DNA of 64,000 bases from Paracidovorax anthurii (GTDB lineage: Bacteria; Pseudomonadota; Gammaproteobacteria; Burkholderiales; Burkholderiaceae_C): positions 1 to 64,000 of the forward strand of contig NZ_QLTA01000024.1 of assembly GCF_003269065.1 (NCBI RefSeq), given 5' to 3'. This document shows, one piece after another, positions 16,624 through 25,627 of this stretch. Below the pieces are notes generated by a model, which was not told where the DNA came from, searched no databases, and saw nothing but the letters and a program-made list of their open reading frames with translations. The translations under genes were made by a program, and so were the position numbers. Numbering within the stretch: the first letter of the stretch is position 1; each line of letters opens with the position of its first letter.

Positions 16624-17397
16624 ATGTCCCGCATCCGGTTCCTGCCCTTTTCCCCTCGCACCCCGCGCGCGGCCCTGCGCGCCGCCGGCGCCGCGCTGCT
16701 GGCGCTGTGCGCGGCCACCGCCGCGCAGGCGCAGGCCGCGCCCGGAGCGGACGCCACGGCCGAGCTGGGCGCCATCACCCAGCGCTGGCTCGACGATGCG
16801 TTGCAGCGCGGGCAGGCCTCGGGCGGCGGTAGCCTGCCGCTGCGCATGGAAGTGAGCGTGGGGCAGCTCGATTCCCGCCTGCGCCTGGCGCCCTGCGCGC
16901 GCGTGGAGCCCTACCTGCCCGCCGGCTCCCGGCTCTGGGGGCGCACCCGGCTGGGCTTGCGCTGCGTGGAAGGCCCCACCGCCTGGAACGTGTTCCTGCC
17001 CGTCACCGTCAAGGCCTTCGGCCCCGCCTGGGTGCTGACCGGCAATGTGGCGTCGGGCGCCGTGCTGACCGAATCCGACGCCACCCAGGCCGAAGTGGAC
17101 TGGGCGGCCGAAACCACCGCCATCGTGGCCAACCCCGAGAACTGGGTCGGGCTGGTGGCCTCGCGCAACCTCATGGCCGGGCAGGCGGTGCGCCAGCATA
17201 TGGTCAAGGCGCCCACGCTGTTCCGCGCGGGCGCGCCGGTGCGGGTCGTTGCCCAAGGGCGCGGCTATTCGGTAACATCCGCCGGCCAGGCCGTCACGGC
17301 GGGCGCCGTGGGCGAAACTGTGCGCGTGCGCATGGACAATGGCCGCGTCGTGGCCGGCATTGTGTCCAACGATGGAACGGTGGAGATCGAATTGTGA
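16624..17397 (+). CDS. flgA: P-ring assembly chaperone FlgA
   Basis: A 257-residue periplasmic protein. The signal peptide spans about residues 1-36 (ALLALCAATAAQAQA). The C-terminal SAF-like domain contains NVASGAVLTESDATQAEVDW and NLMAGQAVRQHMV, then VRVRMDNGRVVAGIV. It assists FlgI polymerisation. ATG 16624 gives a proper signal peptide. It diverges from flgB and precedes flgM by 92 bases. Confidence 0.93.
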   Translation: MSRIRFLPFSPRTPRAALRAAGAALLALCAATAAQAQAAPGADATAELGAITQRWLDDALQRGQASGGGSLPLRMEVSVGQLDSRLRLAPCARVEPYLPAGSRLWGRTRLGLRCVEGPTAWNVFLPVTVKAFGPAWVLTGNVASGAVLTESDATQAEVDWAAETTAIVANPENWVGLVASRNLMAGQAVRQHMVKAPTLFRAGAPVRVVAQGRGYSVTSAGQAVTAGAVGETVRVRMDNGRVVAGIVSNDGTVEIEL

Positions 17398-17420
17398 CCG
17401 GCAAATCGCGAATAAATGCC

Positions 17421-17447
17421 TAAAGTCCGCTGCCCGATGGTCGAAAA
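17421..17447 (+). promoter_or_regulatory. candidate sigma-28 (FliA) promoter for flgM
   Basis: TAAAGTCC (17421-17428), 11 bases, GTCGAAAA (17440-17447). This matches the flagellar consensus TAAAGTTT-N11-GCCGATAA in six of eight bases in both halves and lies 42 bases before the flgM ATG. A late promoter for flgM is the usual feedback arrangement. Confidence 0.55.
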
Positions 17448-17489
17448 CATTGCTACTGTGCCCCACATCGAGCGGGGTGGGAGAGTGCG

Positions 17490-17831
17490 ATGAAGATAGG
17501 TCAAAACCCGGAAGTGCCGGCTTCGCTGACGCAGGTCGGCCAGGCCGCCAAGCAGCAGGCCAAGGCGGCCGCGCCGGCCCCTGCCGCCCAGGAGGCCGCC
17601 AAGACCGCGACCACGGTGGCTGCGGCCGGTGGTACCCCCGTTACGTTCTCCAGCGCCGCCCGCGCGCTGGACCCGTCCCAGCGCAGCAGCGCCGATTTCG
17701 ACGCCAACAAGGTCAAGGCCGTGCGCGCGGCCATCGAGAAGGGCACTTTCACCGTGAACGCCGACGCGATCGCGGACAAGCTGCTCTCCAACGCCCAGGA
17801 AATCATCGCCCACTCGCCCAAGAGCCACTGA
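17490..17831 (+). CDS. flgM: anti-sigma-28 factor FlgM
   Basis: A 113-residue protein. The N-terminal part is Ala/Lys-rich and likely unstructured. The C-terminal half (ANKVKAVRAAIEKGTFTVNADAIADKLL) is the conserved FliA-binding helix region. It holds FliA inactive until exported through the finished hook-basal body. FliA is encoded convergently at 18412-19128. Start ATG with GAGTGCG just upstream. Confidence 0.93.
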   Translation: MKIGQNPEVPASLTQVGQAAKQQAKAAAPAPAAQEAAKTATTVAAAGGTPVTFSSAARALDPSQRSSADFDANKVKAVRAAIEKGTFTVNADAIADKLLSNAQEIIAHSPKSH

Positions 17832-17909
17832 CGCCTTTCCAGGCCTCGGCCGGGCGGTGCGCGACGCACGCACGCCCTCTCCATGGGTTGGTCGGCACAG
17901 GAACGACCC

Positions 17910-18299
17910 ATGCACCCCACTCCCTCCCTCGAAACCTCCCTCTCCGCCGTCGAGTCGCACCTCGCCGACGTGGGCGCCCTGTTGCTCCAGGGCGATGCGC
18001 CGGCGCTGGAGCGCTGCGCGCCCCTGCTGCGCCAGGCGGCCCTGGACCTCTCCCGCGCCCTGGAAGGCCGCCCCACCGTTCCGGCGCTGCCCCCCGAATG
18101 GGTGCGCCGCATCCGGGCCGCGCGCGGCCAGCTCATGCTGCAGCGCGAGCAGCTCGCCCGCCTGGCGGCGCTCACCGAGCGGCAGGTGGCGTCCCTGCTG
18201 CCCCCGGACCAGGGCGTGTCCACCTACGGCAGCGGCAGCCCCGCGGGCCAGGGCATGCGCGGCGGCGCGGCGGCCCGCATCTACCGCTCGCAGGGCTGA
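17910..18299 (+). CDS. flgN: FlgK/FlgL export chaperone FlgN
   Basis: A 129-residue helical protein (MHPTPSLETSLSAVESHLADV) of FlgN size and position directly after flgM. Sequence conservation in FlgN is low; the call rests on the flgM-flgN pairing and the Leu/Gln-rich helical make-up (RRIRAARGQLMLQREQLARL). ATG 17910 is chosen because AGGAA sits six bases upstream; the earlier GTG/ATG start would add nine residues. Confidence 0.8.
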   Translation: MHPTPSLETSLSAVESHLADVGALLLQGDAPALERCAPLLRQAALDLSRALEGRPTVPALPPEWVRRIRAARGQLMLQREQLARLAALTERQVASLLPPDQGVSTYGSGSPAGQGMRGGAAARIYRSQG

Positions 18300-18352
18300 G
18301 GGGCGGCGCACCGCCGAACGGCGTCGCCGCATCGCCGCCGGAAAAGAAAAGC

Positions 18353-18376
18353 AAAAGGGCCCGCGAGGGCCCTTCG
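18353..18376 (-). terminator. rho-independent terminator of the fliA transcript
   Basis: AAGGGCCC (18355-18362), loop GCGA, GGGCCCTT (18367-18374). The U-rich tract is on the minus strand (TTTTGCTTTTC), 36 bases past the fliA stop, so it mainly stops the flhB-to-fliA transcript, though the hairpin also lies at the end of flgMN. Confidence 0.75.
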
Positions 18377-18411
18377 TCATGGAGGCGTGCCGGCGGTGGC
18401 GCCGGGCCGGG

Positions 18412-19128
18412 TCAGTGGCTGCGCATCTTGGCCCGCAGCCGCGCGATGGACTGGCTGTGGAGCTGGCAGATGCGCGATTCGGTCACGCCGAGCACGGCGG
18501 CGATCTCCTTGAGGTTCATGTCGTGCTCGTAGTACATGCCCATGATCTGCTGCTCGCGCTCGGGCAGGGCCTTGATCGCCGCCACCAGGGAGGCGCGCAG
18601 CCGCTGGTCGCGCAGCATGGCCATGGGGTCGGCGGCACCATCGGCCACGTGGCGGTCGAGGAAGCCTTCCTCGTCGTCATCGCCGCGCGTCATGTCCTCC
18701 AGATAAACGAGCTGCGTGCCCCGGACCTTGCTGAGCAGGGTCTGGTATTCGGCCAGGCTCAGGTCCAGCCCGGCGGCGATCTCGGATTCGAGGGGGCTGC
18801 GGCCAAGCTTCTGCTCCAGCCGGTGCACGGCCTGCTCGATCTCCTTCTGGCTCTTGCGCGAGCTGCGCGACATCCAGTCGCCCTCGCGCAACTCGTCGAG
18901 CATGGCGCCGCGGATGCGCTGCGAAGCGAAGGTCTCGAACTGCACGCCCTGCGCCACCTCGTAGCGCGAAAGCGCCTCGTTCAGTCCCATCATGCCGACC
19001 TGGATCAGGTCGTCCAGCTCCACGTTGGGCGGGAGCTTGGCGATCATGTGGTGCGCGATCCGGCGAACCAGCGGCACGTGCTGGCGGATCAGCGCATCGC
19101 GGTCGAGCTGTCCTTTGGCGGTGTACAT
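18412..19128 (-). CDS. fliA: flagellar sigma factor FliA (sigma-28)
   Basis: A 238-residue sigma factor. Region 2 contains LVRRIAHHMIAKLPPNVELDDLIQVGMMGL, region 3 KSQKEIEQAVHRLEQKLG, and region 4 LPEREQQIMGMYYEHDMNLKEIAAVLGVTESRICQLHSQ, with a clear helix-turn-helix. The start MYTAKGQLDRDALI at 19128 is the family start; the open frame continues into the upstream gene but that is a shadow. It directs late genes, probably including the sigma-28 sites noted at 17421, 28001 and 46880. Confidence 0.95.
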   Translation of the reverse strand: MYTAKGQLDRDALIRQHVPLVRRIAHHMIAKLPPNVELDDLIQVGMMGLNEALSRYEVAQGVQFETFASQRIRGAMLDELREGDWMSRSSRKSQKEIEQAVHRLEQKLGRSPLESEIAAGLDLSLAEYQTLLSKVRGTQLVYLEDMTRGDDDEEGFLDRHVADGAADPMAMLRDQRLRASLVAAIKALPEREQQIMGMYYEHDMNLKEIAAVLGVTESRICQLHSQSIARLRAKMRSH

Positions 19129-19132
19129 CGGA

Positions 19133-19930
19133 TCAATGGCTCCGTGCGAAGTGCGGTGCGTACCGGGGCGCTCCCAGGGGCGGGGCTGCAACGGTCTGCG
19201 CGCCACTGCCAATGGTGCCCGCGTTTTCCAGCAGTTGCAAGGCCAGGCGCTGCACGTCCTGCGGGTGATTGGCCCGCACGGTGGTGGTGTGCACCTCGCT
19301 GCCCAGGTGCCGCTCGGCGCAGCGCTGCAGCGCCTCCAGCGCGGCGTGGGCCTGGGCCAGCGCGGGCTTGTGGGCGGGCAGCACCGAGGCCACCGTGCAG
19401 GGCACGCCGGCATGCAGGGCCATGTGCTTGAGCTGCCGGTAGCTTTGCACCGTGTGGTCGGTGCCCTCGGCGATCAACAGCGGCACGGCGGCCGTCTCCC
19501 GCACCAGCGGGGCCAGGGTTTCGGCCGGTGCGTAGATCGCCAGCAGCGAATAGGCGCGGAAGAAGGGCTGCAGCGTCTGCTGCGCGGCGACCGCGTCCGT
19601 GCTCTGCCGCGCGAGGCGCCGCAGCCCGTAGGCGGCCGGCATCACGGCCAGCGACGATGCGCCCGAGGCGTCGGTGTCCAGCGGCGCGCCGTCCTGCCAG
19701 GTCGGCGCGGCCAGCAGATGGGCGAGCCCGGGCGCGTCGTCGGTTTCGCGGGCGGTGCCGTCCAGCACCGCCACGGGATAGCCCATGCGCTGCAGCGCCG
19801 AGCAGACCTGCCAGAGCGTTTCGAGCCCGTAGGCGGCGTCGGGCTGGGCCAGGATGGCGAGCACGCGCAGCTGGGTGGCGGGCATCAACCCCAGCAGGCT
19901 CGCGCCCTGGTGGAATCCGGTGTCAAGCAT
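19133..19930 (-). CDS. FlhG-position protein without Walker A motif
   Basis: A 265-residue cytoplasmic protein between flhF and fliA, the slot normally occupied by the ATPase FlhG/YlxH. I see no GKGG-type P-loop and no clear Walker A. Some pieces look MinD/FlhG-like: LAILAQPDAAYGLETLWQVC, LLIAEGTDHTVQSYRQLKHMA and VPCTVASVLPAH. It overlaps flhF by eight bases and ends four bases before fliA, so it is translated with them. It may be a degenerate FlhG acting in flagellar number or placement, or something unrelated. The name is left open. Confidence 0.6.
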   Translation of the reverse strand: MLDTGFHQGASLLGLMPATQLRVLAILAQPDAAYGLETLWQVCSALQRMGYPVAVLDGTARETDDAPGLAHLLAAPTWQDGAPLDTDASGASSLAVMPAAYGLRRLARQSTDAVAAQQTLQPFFRAYSLLAIYAPAETLAPLVRETAAVPLLIAEGTDHTVQSYRQLKHMALHAGVPCTVASVLPAHKPALAQAHAALEALQRCAERHLGSEVHTTTVRANHPQDVQRLALQLLENAGTIGSGAQTVAAPPLGAPRYAPHFARSH

Positions 19931-21470
19931 CGACCAGTCCTCTCTCCGAGGCCAGCTCGGGCGAGTGGGAGAAGAAGAAGTTCAGGTCCGAGGCCTTGGG
20001 GTCGAAGGCCGACTTGGCGGGCGAGCGCATCGACGTGGCGATGAGCTTGTGCGCATCGGCCGCCTCCCAGTCCTCGGGCACGCGCTGGCCGTTGGTCACG
20101 CCGCGCAGCACCATCTGGTGGCGGATCAGCGCATCGATGGCGGGGCCGAGCTTCACGGCCTCGTCCACCTTGGAGAGGATGGCCTGCTGCGATCCGCCGG
20201 TCTTGAAGCCGGTGAGCACGTCGTCCAGCGTGTCGCCGTGGCAGCCGGCGTTGAGCACCAGCAGGCGGTTCACGCCGGGCAGGTCGAGCACGTCGAGCAT
20301 GTCGCGCTTGCGCGGGTCGCGCGGCGCCACGCCGGTGGTGTCGATGAGCACCATCTTCTTGCCGGCCAGCAGACCCAGCAGGTCCTGCAGCGCGGCGCGG
20401 TCGTGCGCGAGGTGGGCCACCACGCCGAGCATGCGGCCGTAGGTGCGCAACTGGTCGTGCGCGCCCACGCGGTAGGTGTCCAGCGTGATGAGGCCCACGC
20501 TCGCCGGGCCGTGGATGCGCGCGCACAGCGCGGCCAGCTTGGCGGTGGTGGTGGTCTTGCCCACGCCCGTGGCGCCGACCATCGCGTACACGCCTCCTTC
20601 CTCGTACAGCGGGCGGGCGTGCGCGTCGGTTTTCAGGTTGCGCTCCAGCACTTCCATGAGCCAGCGCACCGCGTCGCCCGCGCCCAGCTCCTCGGGCAGG
20701 CGCTCCAGCACGGCGCGCGCCAGGGTGGGGGAGTAGCCGGCCCGGATCAGCTTGAGCATCAGGTTGGACTGGATCGGGTTCTGCCGTGCCTGGCCCAGCC
20801 AGGCGAGCGTGTTGAAGCGGTCCTCGATGAGTTCCTTCATCGACTGCAGCTCGCTCATCAGGTTCTGCTGGCCGGTGTTCTGCGCCAGCGACGGCACGGG
20901 GGCCTGCACGCGGCGCTCGCGCGGCGGCTCGGCGGGCAGGTCCATGGGGATGGAGCGCAGCGGGTTGTGGCGCTGCACGGGCGCGCTCGCGGCGGGCGCC
21001 GGGCGCTCGGGCTGGCGCGGCTCCGGCATGCGCGGCTCGGCGGCCCGGGCGGGGACGCGCTCGGCCAGCATGGGCGCCGCATCGGCCGCGCCGTGCAGGG
21101 CCTCGTGGCGGCGGCGCAGCATGCGCTCGCGCACGTAGTCCTGGAACGAGAGCGTGCTCATGGCGAGCTGCTCGGTGTCCTGGGCCACCGGGTTGCGCGT
21201 CGGCTCGGGCTGCGGGGCGGCGCGCTGCGGCCGGCCCGACTGCGAGGCGTTCGCGGCCATGTCGGACGCGCGCTCCTGCAGGCGGGACGCGGGCTGCGGC
21301 AGCTCGGGCGCGTTCTCCAGGGAGGAGAGCGTGTCCTCGGCGGTCGCGACGACTTCCACGCCGCCGGCGATCTGGCGGTTCGAGAGGATGAGGGTGCCAT
21401 CCCCGAAGGCCATGCGCGCCTTGGCCAGGGCCTCACGCGAGGTGGGGGCGGTAAAGCGTTTGATGTTCAT
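19923..21470 (-). CDS. flhF: flagellar SRP-type GTPase FlhF
   Basis: A 515-residue protein. The N-terminal B region (MNIKRFTAPTSREALAKARM) is followed by a Pro/Arg-rich linker (about residues 70-205) and the NG domains with GATGVGKTTTTAKLAAL (G1), LDTYRVGAHDQLRTY, LIDTTGVAPRD (G3) and SKVDEAVKLGP (G4). FlhF marks the pole where the flagellum is built, so polar flagellation is expected. Start overlaps the flhA stop by four bases. Confidence 0.95.
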   Translation of the reverse strand: MNIKRFTAPTSREALAKARMAFGDGTLILSNRQIAGGVEVVATAEDTLSSLENAPELPQPASRLQERASDMAANASQSGRPQRAAPQPEPTRNPVAQDTEQLAMSTLSFQDYVRERMLRRRHEALHGAADAAPMLAERVPARAAEPRMPEPRQPERPAPAASAPVQRHNPLRSIPMDLPAEPPRERRVQAPVPSLAQNTGQQNLMSELQSMKELIEDRFNTLAWLGQARQNPIQSNLMLKLIRAGYSPTLARAVLERLPEELGAGDAVRWLMEVLERNLKTDAHARPLYEEGGVYAMVGATGVGKTTTTAKLAALCARIHGPASVGLITLDTYRVGAHDQLRTYGRMLGVVAHLAHDRAALQDLLGLLAGKKMVLIDTTGVAPRDPRKRDMLDVLDLPGVNRLLVLNAGCHGDTLDDVLTGFKTGGSQQAILSKVDEAVKLGPAIDALIRHQMVLRGVTNGQRVPEDWEAADAHKLIATSMRSPAKSAFDPKASDLNFFFSHSPELASERGLVDA

Positions 21471-23548
21471 GCTGCACCTTTGAGGATCGGGCCAATGCGG
21501 ATGGTGTGGGTCTCAGGGATCTCGCTGTGGGCGAGCACCTGCAGGCGGGGGGCCACGCGGCGCACCAGGCGCGAGACCGCGTTGCGGATGGCGTCGGGCA
21601 CCAGCAGGCAGGCCGGCAGGCCCATTTCTTCCTGCTTCATGGCCACTTCGGCGGCCTTCTGCGTGAGGATGTCGGCCACGCCGGGGTCGAGCGAGGGGCC
21701 GGCGGCGTTGCCCAGGGCCTGCACCAGCAGGCGTTCCAGGCCGGGCTCGATGGCGATCACGCTCAGCTCGCGGGTGGGGCCGTAGATCTGCTGCACGATG
21801 GCCGGGGAGAGGGCGATGCGCACGCGGCGCGCCAGCTCCACGGGGTCGCTGATGCTGCCCGCGAACTCGGCGAGCGTCTCGATGATGGTGCGGATGTCCC
21901 GGATGTGCACGGACTCTTCCAGCAGCAGCTGGAGGACCTTCTGGAACGTTGCGATGGACACCATTTTCGGAACCACTTCCTCGATGAGCTTGGGGGCCAG
22001 CTTGCCGACGTGTTCCACGAGCTGCTGCGTTTCGGTGCGGCTCAGGAGCTTTGCGGCCTGGACTTGCATCAAGTGTGACAAATGGGTCGCCATCACGGTT
22101 TCTGAATCAACGACCGTAAAACCCGCCATTTGTGCCGCTTCCTTCTGGTGGTCGTCGATCCAGTGCGCCGGCAGGCCGAAGGCAGGGTCGGTGGTGGGCG
22201 TGCCGATGAGCGGCGTGGAGATGCCGCCGGGGTTGATGGCCAGGAACATGCCGGGGAAGGCCTCGCCGTCGCCCACCACCACGCCGCGCAGCGTGATGCG
22301 GTAGGCGCTGGGCTTGAGCTCCAGGTTGTCGCGCACGTGCACGGCCGGCGGCAGGAAACCCACCTCCTGTGCGAACTTGCGGCGCACGCCCTTGATGCGC
22401 GTGAGCAGGTCGCCCTGGCGGGTGCGGTCCACCAGCGAGATCAGGCGGTAGCCCAGTTCCAGGCCCAGCAGGTCCACGGGCTGCAGGTCGTCCCAGGTGG
22501 CCTCGCCGTCGCCGGCGGGCGCGGGCGGTGCCTCCACGGGCTTGGGGGCGCTCGCGCGCTGGTGCAGCAGCCAGGCGGCATAGCCGATCGCGCTGCCCAG
22601 GATCAGGAACACGGCGTGGGGCATGCCGGGGATCAGGCCCAGCAGGATCAGGATGCCGGCGGCCACGCCGAGCACGCGCGGCGACATGAAGAGCTGCTGC
22701 ACGATCTGGCGGCCCATGTCCTCTTCCTTGCCCACGCGCGAGACCACCATGGCGGCGGCCACCGAGATCAGCAGGCCGGGGATCTGGGCCACGAGCGCGT
22801 CGCCCACCGCCAGCAGGATGTAGCTGTTGGCGGCCTGGCTGGCGGAGAGGTCGTGCTGCAGCATGCCGATGGTGAAGCCGCCCACGATGTTGATGAGCAG
22901 GATCAGGATGCCGGCGACGGCATCGCCGCGCACGAACTTCGAGGCGCCGTCCATCGAGCCGAAGAAGTTGGCTTCCTCCTGCACCTCGGCGCGGCGGCGC
23001 TTGGCTTCCTTCTCGTCGATCAGGCCGGCGTTCAGGTCGGCGTCCACCGCCATCTGCTTGCCAGGCATGGCGTCCAGCGTGAAGCGGGCCGACACCTCGG
23101 CGATGCGCTCGGCGCCCTTGGTCACCACCACGAAGTTGATCACCACCAGGATCGCGAACACGATCAGGCCCACGGCGAAATTGCCGCCGATCAGGAAGTG
23201 GCCGAAGGCCTCGATCACCGCGCCCGCGGCGCCCGGGCCGGTGTGACCCTCCAGCAGTACCACGCGCGTGGAGGCCACGTTCAGCGACAGCCGCATCAGC
23301 GTGGTGAGCAGCAGCACCGACGGGAAGGCGGCGAAATCGAGCGGCCGGATCATGTAGGCCGCCACCATCATCACCATCAGGGCGACGGCGATGTTGAGCG
23401 TGAAGAAGGTGTCCAGCAGCCATGCGGGGATGGGCAGCACCATCAGCGCCAGGATCGCCACCACCAGCAGCGGCGCGGACATCCCCTGGAGCATCGAGGC
23501 GTTGTTGCCCGCCCACTGGCGGACGGAGGTCATCGAGGGCGTTTTCAT
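21467..23548 (-). CDS. flhA: flagellar export gate protein FlhA
   Basis: A 693-residue export apparatus protein. About eight membrane helices fill the first 330 residues, with the conserved TLDAMPGKQMAVDADLNAGLID loop. The cytoplasmic C-terminal half has KLIEEVVPKMVSIATFQKVLQLLLEE and LAHSEIPETHTIRIGPILKG. It forms the nonameric ring that receives substrates. Length is standard; ATG at 23548 overlaps the flhB stop by four bases. Confidence 0.97.
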   Translation of the reverse strand: MKTPSMTSVRQWAGNNASMLQGMSAPLLVVAILALMVLPIPAWLLDTFFTLNIAVALMVMMVAAYMIRPLDFAAFPSVLLLTTLMRLSLNVASTRVVLLEGHTGPGAAGAVIEAFGHFLIGGNFAVGLIVFAILVVINFVVVTKGAERIAEVSARFTLDAMPGKQMAVDADLNAGLIDEKEAKRRRAEVQEEANFFGSMDGASKFVRGDAVAGILILLINIVGGFTIGMLQHDLSASQAANSYILLAVGDALVAQIPGLLISVAAAMVVSRVGKEEDMGRQIVQQLFMSPRVLGVAAGILILLGLIPGMPHAVFLILGSAIGYAAWLLHQRASAPKPVEAPPAPAGDGEATWDDLQPVDLLGLELGYRLISLVDRTRQGDLLTRIKGVRRKFAQEVGFLPPAVHVRDNLELKPSAYRITLRGVVVGDGEAFPGMFLAINPGGISTPLIGTPTTDPAFGLPAHWIDDHQKEAAQMAGFTVVDSETVMATHLSHLMQVQAAKLLSRTETQQLVEHVGKLAPKLIEEVVPKMVSIATFQKVLQLLLEESVHIRDIRTIIETLAEFAGSISDPVELARRVRIALSPAIVQQIYGPTRELSVIAIEPGLERLLVQALGNAAGPSLDPGVADILTQKAAEVAMKQEEMGLPACLLVPDAIRNAVSRLVRRVAPRLQVLAHSEIPETHTIRIGPILKGAA

Positions 23549-24717
23549 GGCGCGTCACCTGCGGCGGGGTCGGCGGAAGCGGCGGTCCGCGTGAGCGGAT
23601 CGAGCTCGGGAGGCACGTACGGATCGGGCTGCGCGTCGGGCATGCGGCCCTCGCCGCGCAGCGCGGCCTTGAGTCGATAGACATAGGCCAGGATCTGCGC
23701 CACGGCGGCGTAGAGCTGCGCGGGGATGGCCTGCTCCAGCTCGGCGTTGGCGTAGAGCGCGCGCGCCAGCATGGGCGACTGCAGCACCGGCACGGAATGC
23801 TGGTTGGCCAGCTCGCGGATCTTGAAGGCCAGCAGGTCCGTGCCCTTGGAGATCACCTGGGGCGCGCTCATCGTGGCCTCGTCGTAGCGCAGCGCCACGG
23901 CGTAGTGGGTGGGGTTCATCACCACGAAATCGGCCTTGGGCACATTGGAGAGGCTGGCGCGGTTGGCGATCTCGCGTGCGCGCTGGCGCTGGCGGCCCTT
24001 GACCTCGGGGCTGCCCTCGGACTGCTTGTGCTCCTGCTTCACCTCCTCGTGCGACATCTTCTGGCGCGACTTGAAGAAGAAGGCCTGCAGCGGCACGTCG
24101 ATCACCGCCGCGAGGAACACCACGAGCAGCAGCAGCCCGACCCCGCCGGTGATCCACTCGCCCACGTAGCGCAGGGCCACGGGCGAAGGCTGCAGCACCA
24201 GCATGGCGATCTTCTCGATGCTGCCGCTCATGAACTTCCAGGCAACCGCCGTGAGCACCGCGGTCATCAGCGTCATCTTGAGCACCGTGACCATCTGCTG
24301 CTTGGAAAACAGGTTGGCGAAACCCGACAGGGGGTTGAGCCGGTTGAACTGCGGCATCACCGGCTTGAAGGTGAACACCCAGCCGCCGGCGCCGATGGAG
24401 CTGGCGACCGCCGCGGCGCAGGTCAGCGCGGCGAAGACGATGCTGGCCACCACGCCGACGAAGGTCATGTCCTTGAGCCGCTCCAGCATCGTGCCCGTGG
24501 CCTGCACGCTCTGTGCGTTGAACGCCAGGTGGTAGGCCACGGCCAGCCGCAGGTGCTCGATCAGCGTGGGCGCCAGGGCGAACGTGCTGACCGCGCCCAT
24601 GCCCAGGATGGCGATGTGCGAGAGATCGCGGGACCGCGCGGCCTGCCCTTCCTCGCGCGCCTTCTGGAGCTTGCGCTCTGTCGCGGGGAGTTCTTTGTCT
24701 TGGCTGGAGGAGTCCAT
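23545..24717 (-). CDS. flhB: flagellar export switch protein FlhB
   Basis: A 390-residue protein with four membrane helices and a cytoplasmic domain carrying the self-cleavage site NPTH at residues 268-271. Cleavage there switches export from hook to filament substrates, working with FliK (56799). The N-terminus (MDSSSQDKELPATERKLQKAREEGQ) is typical. It is the first gene of the flhB-flhA-flhF-orf-fliA run. A CGGGAATAGAAGG sequence at 24772-24784 resembles motifs before fliE/fliF and flgI. Confidence 0.96.
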   Translation of the reverse strand: MDSSSQDKELPATERKLQKAREEGQAARSRDLSHIAILGMGAVSTFALAPTLIEHLRLAVAYHLAFNAQSVQATGTMLERLKDMTFVGVVASIVFAALTCAAAVASSIGAGGWVFTFKPVMPQFNRLNPLSGFANLFSKQQMVTVLKMTLMTAVLTAVAWKFMSGSIEKIAMLVLQPSPVALRYVGEWITGGVGLLLLVVFLAAVIDVPLQAFFFKSRQKMSHEEVKQEHKQSEGSPEVKGRQRQRAREIANRASLSNVPKADFVVMNPTHYAVALRYDEATMSAPQVISKGTDLLAFKIRELANQHSVPVLQSPMLARALYANAELEQAIPAQLYAAVAQILAYVYRLKAALRGEGRMPDAQPDPYVPPELDPLTRTAASADPAAGDAP

Positions 24718-24995
24718 GGTGGCATGACGGCTGGGTCATGCCATTGTCGTGAGGGGGCCGGAAATCTAAAGCGGGAATAGAAGGCCTGGGAGGCGGCTAT
24801 TCCGGCGGGGCCGTGCCGGGGCGGCAGGGGAAATCGTGGCAGGGATTTGCTATTGAAAGAATAGCAAACATCGCAGCAAAGTCGGCGACATAGGGCCCAA
24901 AAGACCCCTCATGGCATCGTGGGGGCGCCGCGCCATCCCCTGGCGCGGCCGCCGGGCGCACAGACGGGGCCGGCATGCCCGCCGCCGGCGCCCGG
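24718..24995. other. flhB-cheZ gap with a hairpin repeat
   Basis: No gene seen. It contains repeat copy C (24846-24894, minus orientation) and, nearer flhB, TCTAAAGCGGGAATAGA, which shares TCTAAAGCG with the flgA-flgB gap. Confidence 0.5.
24846..24894 (-). repeat. dispersed hairpin repeat, copy C
   Basis: Read on the minus strand: CCTATGTCGCCGACTTTGCT, GTTTGCTATT, CTTTC, AATAGCAAA. Here the hairpin is perfect: TTTGCTATT (24846-24854) pairs with AATAGCAAA (24860-24868) around a five-base loop. Confidence 0.75.
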
Positions 24996-25625
24996 TCAGA
25001 AGCCGAGGCTGGCCAGCAGGTCGTCCACCTCGGACTGGTTCGAGACGATGTTGGGCGTGTTCTCCGGGTCCACCACGGGGCCGGCCAGGTGCTCGCGGCG
25101 GGGTTCCGGGGCGGGGGCCACCGCAGCCTGCACCTGGGGCGGGGCGGTCTGGATGAGCAGCTGCACCAGCTGTTGCTCGATGGTGCCGGCGAGATTCACC
25201 ACGCGCGCGATCACCTGCCCGGTGAGGTCGTGGAAGTCCTGCGCCATCATGATCTCGGTGAGGTGCACGTCGGCTTCCTTGGTGACGCGTTCCACGTCGT
25301 GCAGGAAGTTCATGATCTCGCCCTTGGCCACGGCGGCCACGGGGTCCTTGACCAGCGAGGCGACCACGCGGCGCGTCTCTTCGGCGATGAAGTCGTGCTG
25401 GGCCTTGGCCTGTTCGACGCGGCTGAGCACTTTTTCGGCCGCCTCGCCCGTCAGTCGGGCGATGTACGAGAGGCGGCTCTGGGCGTCGGGCAGCTCGCCC
25501 ATCGTTCCTCGCAACTGGTCGGCGTAGCCCAGCTCGCTCAGCGCATCGTGCAGCTGGCGGGTGAGCACGCCGATCTTGTTGTGAACGTTCGAGGAGTCCG
25601 GGGGGGTGTTGTCCGGCGTGTCCAT
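24996..25625 (-). CDS. cheZ: chemotaxis phosphatase CheZ
   Basis: A 209-residue helical protein. The conserved catalytic helix EIMMAQDFHDLTGQVIARVV contains the Gln (in AQDFHD) that activates CheY-P hydrolysis. The C-terminal NQSEVDDLLASLGF is the CheY-binding tail, and the linker between is Pro-rich. It follows cheY by two bases, in the motA-motB-cheY-cheZ order. Confidence 0.95.
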   Translation of the reverse strand: MDTPDNTPPDSSNVHNKIGVLTRQLHDALSELGYADQLRGTMGELPDAQSRLSYIARLTGEAAEKVLSRVEQAKAQHDFIAEETRRVVASLVKDPVAAVAKGEIMNFLHDVERVTKEADVHLTEIMMAQDFHDLTGQVIARVVNLAGTIEQQLVQLLIQTAPPQVQAAVAPAPEPRREHLAGPVVDPENTPNIVSNQSEVDDLLASLGF

Positions 25626-25627
25626 GG

